Positions 1 to 12,238 of a stretch of DNA of 64,000 bases are shown here, piece after piece (the first letter of the stretch is position 1; each line of letters begins with the position of its first letter). The notes under the pieces were generated by a model. That model was not told the DNA's origin and made no database searches. It worked only from the letters and a program-made list of their open reading frames with translations. The stretch is taken from positions 1 through 64,000 of the forward strand of contig NW_025919318.1 of NCBI RefSeq assembly GCF_907164915.1, read 5' to 3'. Source of the DNA: Impatiens glandulifera (lineage: Eukaryota; Streptophyta; Magnoliopsida; Ericales; Balsaminaceae). Both the position numbers and the translations under genes were made by a program.

Positions 1-1560
1 AGTTTGAAATTGAAATTTTTATATTTCAATTTTCACAATTTCATATATTATCTGGTTGTTGAATTTCATGATTGGAAAACGATCCTATGATCATTTCTAA
101 ACTTTCTATTAAAGCCAAACCCTAGGAATCAATCTAAATAAAAAAAAACAATTTTGAATTTGGAAAATTTTAAGATCAAATTTTCTGTTCTTAAGTTATT
201 ACTCAAAAATAGCAACCCATAAAGCTTCCTAACATGTTTCTAATGATGTTAGGAACATATTTGGACCAGTTCTGATCCATCTCGATCATGTTTGATCAAA
301 AACTATTTTTTTTAAAAACAAATTTGAGTTCTTGAATTGGTCACGAACCTTCATTGTTCATGTTTTGATTTCAATTAATCATATGAATCTTAAGGAATCT
401 TTTGACAAGTCCCTTACGCTTCATCAAAACCCGAAAATCAAAATCCCGTTCTTAATTACAAAATTGTTTTGATTGAATGAGACATCAACTAGTTGAATGA
501 AACTTTGGGATGATGTTCAAAATGATCCTGGGAGCTTTGTGAAGCTTCCCATGCCCATGCCCATGGATCAAAGTATCTGTGCCTGAAATAAAACTTCAAA
601 AATGTAGTTTTGATGTTCTTGAGGACCGAGAAATTAATATGGGTTTAGCCAGGATAGTGTGTTCTTCACGTCTAGGACCGAGAAAATTAAGTTAGCTCAT
701 GGCTAACATAGGATCGAGGGACATCAACACTCAAGATCGAGATAAAGGTTAGCCATGGACTGAGTGTTCTTTGCCCTTAAGACCGACGAAATTAGCCCAT
801 GGCTAATTTAAGACCGATAATTTTTGCACCCAACCGAGAATTCCAGAACCTCGACCGAGGGACTTCAGCTCCCCGAGTGAGGACTTCAGCACCCCGACCA
901 AGGGACTTCAACACCCTGTCCGAGGATGCTAGCACCTCGACTAAGAGGTATTAACACATCAACCGAGAATCCCGAATCTCCACTGAGGGGATTCTAACAC
1001 AAGATTGAAGGCTTTAAGCCGCGACTGATAAAATCGCACCTAGGACCGAGGATATCGGTCTTAGGTTTTTTCAATTTTTTTTTGTAATTTAAAGATTATA
1101 AATCATTTTTTAAAAATCCCAAATAAATAAAAAAAATTATTTCAAAATATTTTTAGAAAATTTTCACAACAAATATTTTGATAGCTCGTTTGGAATTTAT
1201 TTTTAAACCTCGATGTCTTTTAAAACGAATGTTTTTAACCCTCCTTTGTCAACGTCATCAAATACAAGTACCAGTATTTAAATATTATTGTTACAATTTT
1301 CAATACATAAAAATATGTGCATGAGTAAGACCAGAAGAATATTTGGTTAAAATAAAAAGTTATACAACTAATTCTTTAAAAGTTATGATTTTATAAAGTA
1401 TATACCGTTTAAAAAAACAATAAGATGAAGCGCGAAAAACCTTTCCCGAGTATCATCAAACTACAAATCAAAACGAAACTCTATTTAAAAATATATTTGT
1501 ACACGTATATATTTTTTTATTGATTTTAAACTAAGAAAGAATTGGCCACATTTTATCAAA
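1..1560 (+). mobile_element. Family-R long repeat, copy R1 (partial)
   Basis: First of several copies of a long repeat, here called family R, that lacks coding capacity. It matches 14690-16280 and, in reverse, parts of 26263-28999 and 32352-35390. Positions 620-1070 hold a degenerate minisatellite built on the word GACCGAG with short spacers such as GGACTTCAGCACCCC. The best preserved copy (26263-28999) has TG...CA ends and a target-site duplication, so the family is most likely a long LTR; this copy would then be LTR sequence cut by the window edge. The right limit is approximate because similarity fades into AT-rich DNA. Confidence 0.7.
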
Positions 1561-3000
1561 TTGATAATATTTTAAAATAATTATTTTAAATTAATTTAAA
1601 TAAAAAAAATTCTTTATTTAAATTCTTTATTTGATTATTTTAAATCTAAAAAAATTATTTTAAATTTGATAAAACATTAATTATTATTATAATTAAAATA
1701 ACTAATTTCAAACTTTTAATATTTGTTTTAATCTTTTAAAATAATCTTTTATTTAAAAAATAACTTTCTTAAATTTCAAATTTTTTTGAAAAAGATTTTT
1801 TCTGGTTTACCGTTATAAATAATAAATGTTAGAATTTGTTAATTGATTGATGATATATTATGAAAAGTGAATGAAAAGAGTTATTTGATAATCTTATATA
1901 ATTATGCAGAAATATAACTTTATTAATTATTTTTAAAACATATATTTTTTTTTAAAGTTTTGAACTATTTTAAACTTGAAATAATTAAAAATTGTAAAAT
2001 TCAATTTGCTTTTAAAGTATGAATTTTATGATAACTTTATCTTTACTAAAATAAATCTTAAATTATATTTCAACATATTTATATGATTTTCTAAATCTTT
2101 TCACTAAATTTCCAAAAATTATCATTAATGATTCAACAAATTCAGCTAAATATTCATCATACTATTAAAACTTATTCATATTTATTTTAATATATATTGT
2201 TTTAGATTTAATTTTGAAATGAAAAAATATTATTATTTATTATCTCAAAAATTATTTTGAGAATTTAATTATAAACATTCATACTCTAATACTGTAATGC
2301 TTATATCTCTGTAAAAATTAATTATATTTAATTTAAATTATAATAATTTAAAATTTATTATTAAAATAATAAAATATTTTATAATAATTTAATATCTATT
2401 ATTAAAATAAAAAAATATTAATTTCATACATAATATTCTTTAAAATGTTAATAAAATTACTTGAAATAACGATAGTATAATAAACTTGTGACAATTTGAA
2501 AGGCTTGGATGTTATATTTTTAAGAATTGTTATTTTTATTATCATTAATATAACCGTTTGTATTTTTAAAATAATGTAGTAGATTAAAATTAATTACATT
2601 AAAACAATAGTTTAAAACTAAGGTTCTTATTTTGTTTTTAAAATTTCCCTCGTAATTTTAAATTTTCGTTAAATTTAAATTGATTTTTTTTTAAACCGAT
2701 ATACATAACGTATATATTCATTAACTTCTACTATTGTTTGATAATATCATTTGTTATAAAATTTTGCTAAAACAAATGTATTAACTGTCCATAGTCTATA
2801 TTAGAAAGAATCAAATTATTTTGTATCTTATAAATTAAACTATAAAATGTAAATGTTTTAACAAAAAATACTATAAGTAAATTAATAAAATAAAATAACA
2901 AAACTAAATTTGAAGATATCAAATAATAATAATTAATATTATTTGTAATAAAAAATTAAAGTAAAAGAAATAAGGTCTAAAACACTTGGTACATGTTGAA
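1561..3000. other. AT-rich non-coding stretch upstream of PICKLE pseudogene A
   Basis: Very AT-rich DNA with runs of A and T and no credible ORF. It is shared with 16280-17600 in the duplication partner. The last 120 bases before 3000 are nearly identical in both copies and presumably contain the ancestral promoter; I cannot point to a definite TATA element among the many A/T runs. Confidence 0.6.
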
Positions 3001-4251
3001 GCGGAAATCAGTCTTTCATTCTCACTTCTGTCTCTTTTCTTCTGCTTGTCATGTCTGCGGCGACTTAGAGGTCTGATTTGCTCTTAAATCGAAGTTCGTC
3101 ATTGTTCATATTAGTTGTTAGATTAAATATTTAATTTGGATCGTAATTCATCTGCTCATAGCTGTGTTTTGCTAGTATTTTTCGTTCTTTGATGTTACAG
3201 GAAATGTCAAGTCCGGTGGAGAGACTTCTGACTAGAATATTCATTATTTGGATGATATCATGCGCCCGAAAGCAACGCTCTGATATTCAGATTCTTAAAG
3301 TATAATTAGAGATGATACAGTGAGTTGTTTGTCTAACTTCTCTTCTCATTTGAATTTGAATCGGAACAGCTTTTGATTTCTAGCTTCTTAATCTTCTTTC
3401 TCCTTCAATTTTCAAACTAATTACTTATTTACTTATTAAGTTGCATGTAGAGAATTCTAATTACTAATTACACTTGAATTTATAATATTAAAATAATTAT
3501 TTTGATTTATTTTTAATAAATAAAATCAAAATAATTAACCTAATGTCAAAAACCTAATTAATTAAGAATTAAATGCAAAAAAAATGAAATTATTTGTGAA
3601 AAATGTTGTATCCATTTTATCTCAAAATAATTTTAGAAAAATTAAAGGACAAAAATAAATAATTTGGAATGAATTGTTTTATCCATTTTATCTAAAAGAA
3701 TTATTTATATAACCCTCAAAATATATAATAATAAAAAAGAAATTGGTAAAATATTTAATATATTTATTTTAATATTTTGTGTATTTTAAAAGATTAAATT
3801 TGAAGTCAAAAAGGTGAAAGAAAAATTAATTTCAAACCAACCTTTAAGGTTTTAAAATAGAATTAAATAACGATGGTGGGAATCATCTAATAACGATTTT
3901 GAAACTTTTACTTTGATAGTATGGAGTAAATTTTGATGGAGGGTAAATGGAAACCATTGAAGATAATGGGTTTCAATCAAAATGAAAGGCTACCTTTGTC
4001 CAAATTTTAATGAAGTACTGTGATATCTTTTCCTTTTATTACTTTGAAATATTTTTTTGTTACTCATAGAAATAAGGTACTAATATATGTCAAGAAAGCT
4101 TCACATGACTATGACTTTCCCTGATTTATTAGGATTTCTTCATTTCTCTTTGTTACACGTTTGGATATTATGAATATGACTGGGTGAAGTTCATTCCAAG
4201 ATTGAAACAAAAGACTTACGAAGAAATTAAGGAGTATGTAATGAATTCATA
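3001..4251 (+). pseudogene. PICKLE-like CHD3 chromatin remodeller, severely deleted copy A
   Basis: PICKLE-type CHD3 proteins are nuclear ATP-dependent nucleosome remodellers. A likely 5'UTR exon is followed by an intron ending at TGTTACAG (3200) and an ATG at 3204. The translation begins MSSPVERLLTR, like the start of plant PICKLE, and then shifts frame: the family's YNLDD motif is recognisable as HYLDD in another frame. Near 4160-4251 a late exon reads YEYDWVKFIPRLKQKTYEEI, the family's conserved segment downstream of the ATPase. Everything between is missing: PHD finger, chromodomains and SNF2 ATPase. Copy A keeps the Trp codon in YDW where copy B has a stop. Non-functional. The assignment rests on motif recognition. 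Confidence 0.8.
3446..3870 (+). mobile_element. Family-R 5' fragment (R5) inside copy A
   Basis: Starts with TGTAGAG and matches the first about 400 bases of copy R2 (from 13470) and the minus-strand start of R3 (from 28999). The shared words include the TTATCTCAAA and ATTTATCCAAA-type blocks. It lies in the interval of copy A that is absent from copy B, so it probably arrived after the duplication or accompanied the deletion. Confidence 0.6.
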
Positions 4252-4684
4252 GCTATTCTTTGTAGGTTTAATTGATCTAGTGTTCAATTCTAGTTCTTTA
4301 TAATGAGAACACAAAATATATTAACACAAAACATGAGAGCATAAAATATGTTACTTATGCCAAAAATCGAAAACTAAATTCTCACACAGCGTTTGAGTTT
4401 GATGAATTTATTTTTGCGATCTATTGGACTTAAACTAATAATATAATATATTATATAATAAGTACCATTAGTTTTATTCAAGACATACAATAAAAAAGAA
4501 ACAAAACCAGATTGAGAGATGAAGACAAAGACAAACTTTACAAGAATATGTTATTTTTTTCTACAACTGTCTCTTCTCTCCCTAGATACATATGTTTAGC
4601 TAATTCCATTATTGGTGAAGATACATTCTATATTTATGTACCATCTTTATTGAAGATGTTATTTTTAAAGATTTAGGTAAATTG
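4252..4684. other. 3' flank of PICKLE pseudogene A
   Basis: Similar to 22480-22718 up to about 4510, including a TTATATAATATATTATATAATAA-like AT stretch. No ORF of interest. The 5-base AATTG at 4680-4684 is the left target-site copy of the solo LTR that follows. Confidence 0.6.
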
Positions 4685-5166
4685 TGTTGGGCCTTTGGGT
4701 CCAGCCCAATTAGGCATTTAATAAAACAAGCAAAACCCTAAGAATGCTGCTCATTCTATCACTTCTAGAGAGAGAAGTCATTCTGCAAAGAAGAGAAGAA
4801 ACAGAGGAAGAAGAAGAGAAGGAGGTAGTAGATCTCTTACATTTTCACCTTCAGGTTTCAATCTCTTGTTATCTTATATCTAGACTAGCTTAAGTCTGAA
4901 TGAATCTGGTTTTCTCTGTTTGTATGCCTCAACTTTGGGTTTAAAGTTGAGAAGAACATTTGTATCTGTTTCTTGCTTACAGTGAAATTTGCTGGTTGGC
5001 CCCGTGATTTTTTACCCTCCAGGTTGAGAGGGGTTTCCACGTAAATCTGGTGTTGTTTTGTTCTGTGTTTGATCTTCTGTTTTAGACTTGGATAACCTGT
5101 GTATTTACCCATCTCACATTGCTAGATTACAGTATAAAAGTAATCTTCATTTCAAAATTCCCAACA
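4685..5166 (+). mobile_element. Ty1/copia-type solo LTR (482 bp) with TSD AATTG
   Basis: Begins TGTTGGGCC and ends CCCAACA, i.e. TG...CA with short inverted ends, and is flanked by AATTG at 4680-4684 and 5167-5171. Internally it holds the purine-rich AGAGAGAAG...GAAGAAGAAG tract and the GGGGTTTCCACGTAAATCTG block typical of the 3' half of plant Tork/Tnt1-like copia LTRs. No internal region follows, so it is a solo LTR left by LTR-LTR recombination. The minus-strand reading frame across it is not a gene. Confidence 0.9.
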
Positions 5167-5599
5167 AATTGTAAATTTTAATTGGTAAGAACATTGTCTA
5201 ATTTATTATAAGTAATATAGTGAATGATTTAAGTAGTCTAAAGGTCCCGTGATTTTACTATTTTTAAATAGATTTTCTACGCTAAAGTTTGTGTATCTTT
5301 ATATTATGTTACTTTATTGTTGATTGAATATTTAATAAGTTTATAAATTTGACACTAAAATAGGATGAATAATTTATGCATGACTTATTTTGTGATTCTT
5401 TTTATCAACATTTGATATCAAACCAAGTTACAAGTTGTAGTTCTTGTGCCCGATTATAATAACTCTAACTATATGTATGAAAATGAAAGATAAAAGATCT
5501 CATTTATATTGAATATTATTATTTACCTATGTTTGCTAGTGAAGAGATTGAAGATAAAAATGATGAATAATGAACTTTGATAGACTCATCAAGTGTGTG

Positions 5600-5935
5600 T
5601 TTATATTAGGCAATTGGTGGATGATAATATTCTGAATAATATCAGTGAAGAGATACACGCAAAGATTCTATGAAGAAAACTTGAAGAGTTATATGTTTCG
5701 AAAATTTGTAACAACAAATTATTTCTAATCAAGTATATGATGGTCTTGAAGTACCAAGATGGAAAACTATGTCCGATCACTTGAATACGTTTCAGAGAAT
5801 TATTAATTAGTTAGCTAGAATGGGTATAAGTTTAATTATTAAGTGTAATGGTTATGACTTCTTAGTACACTATCGGATTCATGAGAGACGTTCAGAACGT
5901 AGTGTTCTAAATTAAAGTAGATGATGGCACGACAG
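5600..5935 (+). pseudogene. Copia gag (UBN2-type) remnant
   Basis: Frameshifted translation resembles the middle of plant copia Gag: a LEELYVSK block, then a segment like QLARMGI, then in another frame WL-LLSTLSDS-ETFRT. This order is the one seen in the gag_UBN2 region. Stops are frequent and no LTR can be assigned to it; it is unrelated in position to the solo LTR just upstream. Confidence 0.6.
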
Positions 5936-7162
5936 TAAATAGTTGTCTACTGCATCAGGTGCTTAGGTGGTGCATCGACGTTGTGCCTAAGCAGTCAAAA
6001 TATTTTCACTAAATAAGTAAAAATAAATTTAAATTTAAATAAAATAAAGATTTTCTATACTTACCTTTTTACAAAAAGTACAAAGTAATGTTCTTAATTT
6101 ATCTAACATAATATCACTAAAAAATAAGACTATAAACATAATTATTCTTTAAAATCATCTATACATGGACCATCAGCTATATACATAGTTCTCTCATTAT
6201 TAGGCTCAAACTCAATACTTTCTTCATTTAATTATTTATTTGAATTAACGAGAATTAACTTCTTATAAAAATAAAATAAAAGAGCGAAATTAATTGCTTT
6301 AGATTTTTTCTCTCTTAAAAAATCTTTTAGAGAAGGTGAAAGTCATTTTCTAGTTGACATCTCAGATGACTTTTTTATGACTTTTTTAGCAACAGAAGGT
6401 GATTTTTTTTTTTTCATCACTCAAATTTAAGTTGGTATTATATTTTTTGGTCTGACATTCTATTTAGGTAAATCGAATTTTTGACTCAAATTTTTATAAC
6501 TTTAATAATTTTTCTAACCTTTGGTGGATCTTTTGTTTTTCATACTTATCGATTATTTTGGTGATCTTTTTATGAGTTTGTGTTTATTATTTTCTTAACA
6601 ACAAAGTAGATGAAGTTCTAACATATGAAATATTTCTCATTTGTGTAATTAAATATTATTGAAACTCATATTTTATTTGGAGGCCCTTTTACTATTATCC
6701 TTTTTTGATTTTTATGAATTTTTCATCACTTTGATAACATGTATCTCATCATTTTGAAAATACATGTAAATGATCTTTCTTAATTGAAGTTTTCTATACA
6801 CAAAATAGGTACTTATCCTAATTCAAAAACACAAAACTTATTTGTTAATAGTACAAAGATTATTTATATATAATCGCCCTAAACATTACATGTAGGTAGC
6901 ATTTGTGGCAAGTGTTAACTCTCACGAAAAATCTATATGTATAGTATGTTGACCATTTTTACATGATCACTCTACATGTTACTTGTTCGTAACTTTCGTG
7001 AGTAAGTTTGATAACTCTCACATAAACCTATGTGTCAACAATAGTTTCATGATCATGTACATATGATTATTCTAAAATGTTACTGGTTCGTAACCTACGT
7101 AAAAAGTTTTTTAAAACTTTTATGTTCCCTTTATTTCTTAGTAAGTGACATTGACCTTAGTC
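5936..7162. other. Unassigned AT-rich region
   Basis: About 1.2 kb with no recognisable coding sequence. It contains T-rich tracts and two poorly matching direct words around 6890-7100 (TTACATGTAGG... and ...CATGTTACTTGTTCGTAAC / AATGTTACTGGTTCGTAAC) that suggest an old short tandem duplication. Nothing else identified. Confidence 0.4.
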
Positions 7163-7167
7163 ATTTG

Positions 7168-8013
7168 TGTTGGAATTTTTAAACTAATTCTATAAATTCT
7201 ATTAATGAATGGAAATTAGAATGTGGGTAATAAAATTAAATCAAATTCACATGAAATTCAAACGTTAATTAAATGGTGAAATTTGATCCAAATGTTTGAA
7301 TTAATTAATTTAAATTAATTAATTAAAATGCATTGATGACCAATTAACAAAATATTGTTAATTTATAGCGTGACTTACATGAGTTTTTTATTATTATTAA
7401 TTGTTATGATAATTTAATATTATTATTAACAGATTAAAAAACCATGTAACGTGAGTATTGCAAAATAAATGTCTTCATTAATTTTGGAAAACAATTACCC
7501 TTCATTAAAAAGAAATATTAAGGCAGATGAAGAGGCAAGCAATGCCAACCGTTGGATCAATTGATGATTTAATTAACTGTTTATTATTTCAACAATCTAA
7601 ATAGCCATTCTATCCCACACCATCCAATGGACAAAAAATACACATCACTTCATCCTTAATTTTTAGAATTCCAAAAGTACTTTTCTTATTTTGTGAGTGT
7701 TCTTCGAGTTCTTCGCTCGATATTTTATGTTGAAACCCAGTGATAGTTCAGGTACACTGATCAAGTTCGACGAGTAGTGATTTCAGTGTAGAATCACTAC
7801 TGGATTCGTTGTACCCTAGGAGACAACCATCTACGATAAGATCCAGCACAAACGGGAGATGATGAAACTGTTTTAAGTGAAATGTGTCTAACACATGCCT
7901 CGAATCAACATTTTATCTAGTGATTTTGTTCTTTGTAATAATGTATTTATTTAATTTATTTGTAACATCATTTTATATATATTATCTGTTATTTCAAGAC
8001 AATATTTCTAACA
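7168..8013 (+). repeat. 5' LTR of copia element (846 bp)
   Basis: Starts TGTTGGAATTTTTAAAC and ends ATATTTCTAACA. It aligns end to end with 12239-13074. Its 3' half carries the TTCTTCGAGTTCTTCGCTCG motif near 7700, a likely transcript-start/R region feature. The right part encodes a spurious 77-residue ORF that is not retained in the partner LTR. Confidence 0.92.
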
Positions 8014-8723
8014 ATCTTAAAACAGTTTCGTGTGCTAAGTTATTTAGTAGTTTTTGTCATCAAAAATTTGTCTTTGATGTTTCAAAAATACGAGTCGCGA
8101 TGTTGCAAAGGGGATGATGGCTTATTTCGATAAGATAAAGTTGTTCATCTAAATAGAAGAATATACAAATAAAGATAAGTCTTTATTGTATACATATAAT
8201 GTTTTTTATTATTAATATTATTTGTATGAAAGCTTACTTTTATAAGCCAATATATGTTGATATAGATTTATTCTAAATAAAAATGATGTATATTCATTAT
8301 ACAAACATTTTTTAAAAAATAAATTAGAAAACAATTATTTATTTTATTTTTACTTGAATGTTTGTTGGTTATTAAAATTATTATTAATAATAAATGGAAA
8401 AAAAGTAACTAAAGAGTTAGCTTTTAATTTTCAGAAATAAATTAATAATAGTAATTAAAATTAATTATAATTGAAATATATTGTTTCAGTTTTAAAATAA
8501 TTAATTATAATATATGCATTCTTAAATTAATTAAGAGTTGATAATTAATAAAAATATGGGAGATAATCTATTTATTTATATATTATTTTATGTACTATAT
8601 AATTTTTATGGTATTAAGATATCATTTTAAAATGTGTGTATATATTTGTTTGTTAACAGAGTTGAGTCAAACAAATAAATATATTCTTTTAATTAAAGGA
8701 TATAAAATGTCATAAAAGTGGTA

Positions 8724-8815
8724 TAATGATGAAATGGCGCATTGACGCAATGGTTCAAAGTTCAGACAAAATGGTGCGTGATGGAAGGGAGGTCCCTTGT
8801 TTGAATCCTTTGAAT
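8724..8815 (+). repeat. tRNA-like / SINE-head-like segment
   Basis: Contains CGCAATGGTTCAAAG and, 60 bases on, CTTGTTTGAATCC, which resemble degenerate pol III A and B boxes in the right order and spacing. It does not fold into a convincing tRNA by eye and has no anticodon I can assign. It may be the head of a tRNA-derived repeat sitting in the copia internal region. Confidence 0.3.
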
Positions 8816-8828
8816 CCTGCTGATGAGA

Positions 8829-9290
8829 TGATTTCTTTTGTAGAAATCAGACATGATAAAATGACAGTAGTCATTTACGTTGATTTCTTTTGTAGAAATC
8901 GGACATGATAAAATGACATTAGTCATTAACGTTGAAACCATTCCAATTTCTTGTATAGAAATTATGAGATGAATGGAATGATCAATGATTTCTTTATAGT
9001 AATCCGACTCGTTAAAATGACTATAGTCGTTGAAATTGAAATATTCCAATTTCTTAGGCAGAAGTTATGAGATGAATGAGTGCCCATAACAATGTCTTAT
9101 ATAAAAAATTGATCTTTCAAAAAGATTTTAACCATGGATGTTAAATGATTCTAATTTATTGTGTAGAAATTATGAAATAAAATGGGGCACTTAACGATTT
9201 CTCATGTAGAAATTTAATTTGCTAAAATGACTTTATCATTTATATTTTGAAGCATTTTAATTTCTTCTATAGAAATTATGTGATTAATAA
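8829..9290. repeat. Degenerate tandem repeats with ATTTCT...AGAAAT hairpin core
   Basis: Two well-kept 53-bp units start at 8829 and 8882. They are followed by more diverged units to about 9290, each centred on ATTTCTTTTGTAGAAAT, a 6-bp stem with a 5-base loop. Single related cores recur at about 10290, 10350 and 10460. The ORFs across the array are by-products. Confidence 0.7.
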
Positions 9291-12225
9291 TGACCGAAAA
9301 TGAAGGTCATATGTATAATGAGATTAAATAAGTTGTTGTGTTAGAACTTATTCTAATCATGCATTTAAAGAGACACGACTATATTAGTCGAAATTATCTT
9401 TGGAAAAATTGTCTCGGTGAGAACAATCTACCCAGATTTATTTTGAGAGTGCATACTCTCTTCACGTCGATTATTGTTCAAAATATGGCAATGTAAGTAT
9501 TTCGATTAAGACATGAAATATATTTATAGTTATATTTAATTTGATTATGTGCTAATTGATTATTAATATAAATTATGCATATTAGCTAATAATATGATGA
9601 TTCATGTTATTCATAATAAGTATGACTATCTATAAATTTATTTACATATATAAATTAAGATTTATTTTCTATCTATTTTTATTTTAATAGATAATTTTGA
9701 AATTTGTCACAAATCATGTGTTCTTTCATTGACAAAGATTTGTTATAGAATGTTAAAGGTCATCTAATTAATTAAGAAACGAATAATTGATGACATGAAT
9801 ATTTATTTATATAATTAGTTAGTTTTATATTTCATTAAAGATAAATGATCAACATTCTAATTAAGTGTAATAATTAATATTCTAATTAATTATCTTGTAT
9901 TTTTTAAACGGTATTTTTAATGATAAATTAAATTGTATATATATTTGTTTAATAATATATGACATATTGTTTATTTGATTATGTTTCTATATTATTGACT
10001 ATATATATTATAGTTGTTTTGTTGTGGTGACTAAAATTAATGAAGCAATAATATACAATATCGTATATATGGATATATTAATTTTGGTTTAATATAATAT
10101 ATTTGATATACATTGTTCAACCATCATTAAGACTTACTTAATTTGATAAATTTGAAATCAAATAATTACAAGGAAAGTCTTGTTTGATTTAAGAATAATG
10201 TGGCAAACATGCCGATATTGCGGGATGCAAACGTGCAACCGAAAATAAATGTTTAAGCGGCTTCGACCAAAGATGCTTGAAACATTATGATTTCTTTTGT
10301 AGAAATAATGTGATACGGTGAATATTTATTTGATTAAATATTATAATTTCTTTTATATAAATTAAGTGTTGAAATAAATATTTTAATTGATTAAATATTT
10401 TTACTTTCTTAGGTACAGATTATGTTAAGAATGATTTATATATGAATAAACATTTTAATCTCTAGTATAGAAATTATATTTTATTCAATTAATTATTTAT
10501 GATATAGTTATCTTATTCATTGTATGATAAGTATAACAAAAAAATTTGTAAAAGAATTGTGTGACAATTTCTTAATAAGAAAATCTTTTATTTAAATTAT
10601 ACAAATGCGTGTGATTTAAAAAGGATACCAACACGAATGTGGGGGCAAATATTTTTATTGATTAAAACACAAAAATAATTGTGTATATTATGATAAATGT
10701 AAAAATAATTTGTTGTTAGAGAAATATGTTCTCTATAAAAGATAAAGTTGCGCAACTTTATAAAAAGAAATAAAATAACAAGAAAATGTCTTGTTTATAT
10801 TTGCTGAGTTGGTGTTCAAATCCATATTTTAGATTTGAGGATTTTGAAATCAAGAAACGTGTCATATTTTGACATTATTTTCATAAAACTTTGAAAAACC
10901 AATGTCTTCAAAAGAATTTTATGAAATAAATGAAAAAGAAAATTTATAAAATCTTGATATGACTTATAACAAACTTTATAATAATGATATGAAAATTTGA
11001 TCATACTTTTATTAAAAAGTGGATTTGACAATTATATATATCATGAAGACAATGAAAATTATTTCATTAAGTGTCTTTTGTACGATATTTTTATTGTTGA
11101 AAATTACAATAAAAATGATTAAATCCATAAAGGATATGAATTGCACTAAACGAAATATCATGTTGTTATCAAATGATATATTGATATTATTAAATGAAAG
11201 ACTTTACGTCTTAAAGTGAATATGTATACACTTAGAAATGCAATCTATGTATGGAAATCTTCTAATAAGCTTATGATGGATAGATTAAACGTTATAATCT
11301 ATATTTTTGACTTATGTCGAAAAATAAAATATTTTTATGTAAAATATATAATCGTTTACACGAAGGCAGAATAGTTCAAAGACATTTTGTCTACTAGTTA
11401 ACCAAGTAAACAATATTTTAATTAAAAAAAAATTAAATGATAAGAATGTACGAATGACTATGTTTCTTATTAGAAGATTTTCCAAGGTTAACTAAGAATG
11501 TACCAACATAAATTTTTAATTATTGTGATAGTAATTTGAAATTGGACAAGTTTAGAGTCAATGATAAGTCTAGACATACACGTCTTAGACATAATGTCAT
11601 TAGACTATACTCTCTAATGGAGTTATCAAGTTTTACTATGTAAGTCAAAGATAATATTGTGGATCCACTAATCAGATTATTGAATAGAGAGATAGTTTAA
11701 AGTCTTTTGAGACATTAGCCTACTATAAGTTGGTATAAAGGAAAACCCAACTTATGCAGGCTGGAGATCCTAAGAACTAGGTTCAATGGGACAACCTAAT
11801 TGTACTGACTTGGAAAGTTATTGTTGAGGATTAATCCTATAACGAAACAATATATATTTTGACGAGGATAAGCATATCGCTTTTAATGATTCTTTGTGAG
11901 CAAAGAGATCACCTATGTGAGGGAGAAGTTGAGCCGCTTTGAAAGAATTGCACGGCTCAATTCTAGACCCTCTCACAGAACCAGACGCGTGTTTCAAGGC
12001 CAAAATGGACATAACCATGACATCTTGACATATATCAGGGAGAATTCTATGTGAAAGTGTGTAATCTCTTACACAAATGGTAGAATAGTTCAAGGACATC
12101 GAGTCTACTAATCGGGTAGTAAAGTTATATACTTTCATAAGGGAAGGTTCAAAGGGTTACACTTACATATCCTAAGTACAATTCAACTGTTGAATCTTTC
12201 ACCGGGTTAATATTTCAATTTCCAT

Positions 12226-12238
12226 TAATGTGGGGGAT
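12226..12238 (+). other. Polypurine tract of the copia element
   Basis: TAATGTGGGGGAT immediately before the TG of the 3' LTR; this is the expected plus-strand priming site. Confidence 0.8.

Larger units (their letters stand above)
1..4510 (+). repeat. Segmental duplication, copy A (PICKLE-containing)
   Basis: This block is colinear with 14690-22718. Base 1 corresponds to 14690, and the copy evidently continues beyond the left edge of the window. Similarity runs through a family-R repeat, AT-rich upstream DNA and the 5' end of a CHD3 gene to 3335. It then resumes at about 4085 and ends near 4510. The 3336-4085 interval is not shared; it contains a family-R fragment and replaces about 4.4 kb present in copy B. 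Divergence is obvious in the first 2.7 kb (many substitutions and indels), but 3001-3335 is identical to 17601-17935. Confidence 0.9.
8014..12226 (+). pseudogene. Copia internal region, degenerate
   Basis: No ORF longer than about 100 codons. Around 11566-11700 the plus strand reads KSRHTRLRHNVIR ... DNIVDPLIRLLNREIV, matching the C-terminal end of copia RNase H (family pattern SRHI-RRH-VR ... NIADPLTK-L-RE) with one internal stop. No gag zinc knuckle, protease, integrase or RT catalytic box could be identified upstream, so most of pol has been lost or replaced, partly by tandem repeats (8829-9290). The 106-residue minus-strand frame at 11818-12138 lies in the 3' leader and is probably chance. 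Confidence 0.75.

Noticed and set aside
4885..5112. 75-codon minus-strand ORF
   Set aside because: Lies wholly inside the copia solo LTR and has no domain.
7884..8117. 77-codon plus-strand ORF with hydrophobic start
   Set aside because: Crosses the 5' LTR boundary of the copia element and is not kept in the partner LTR.
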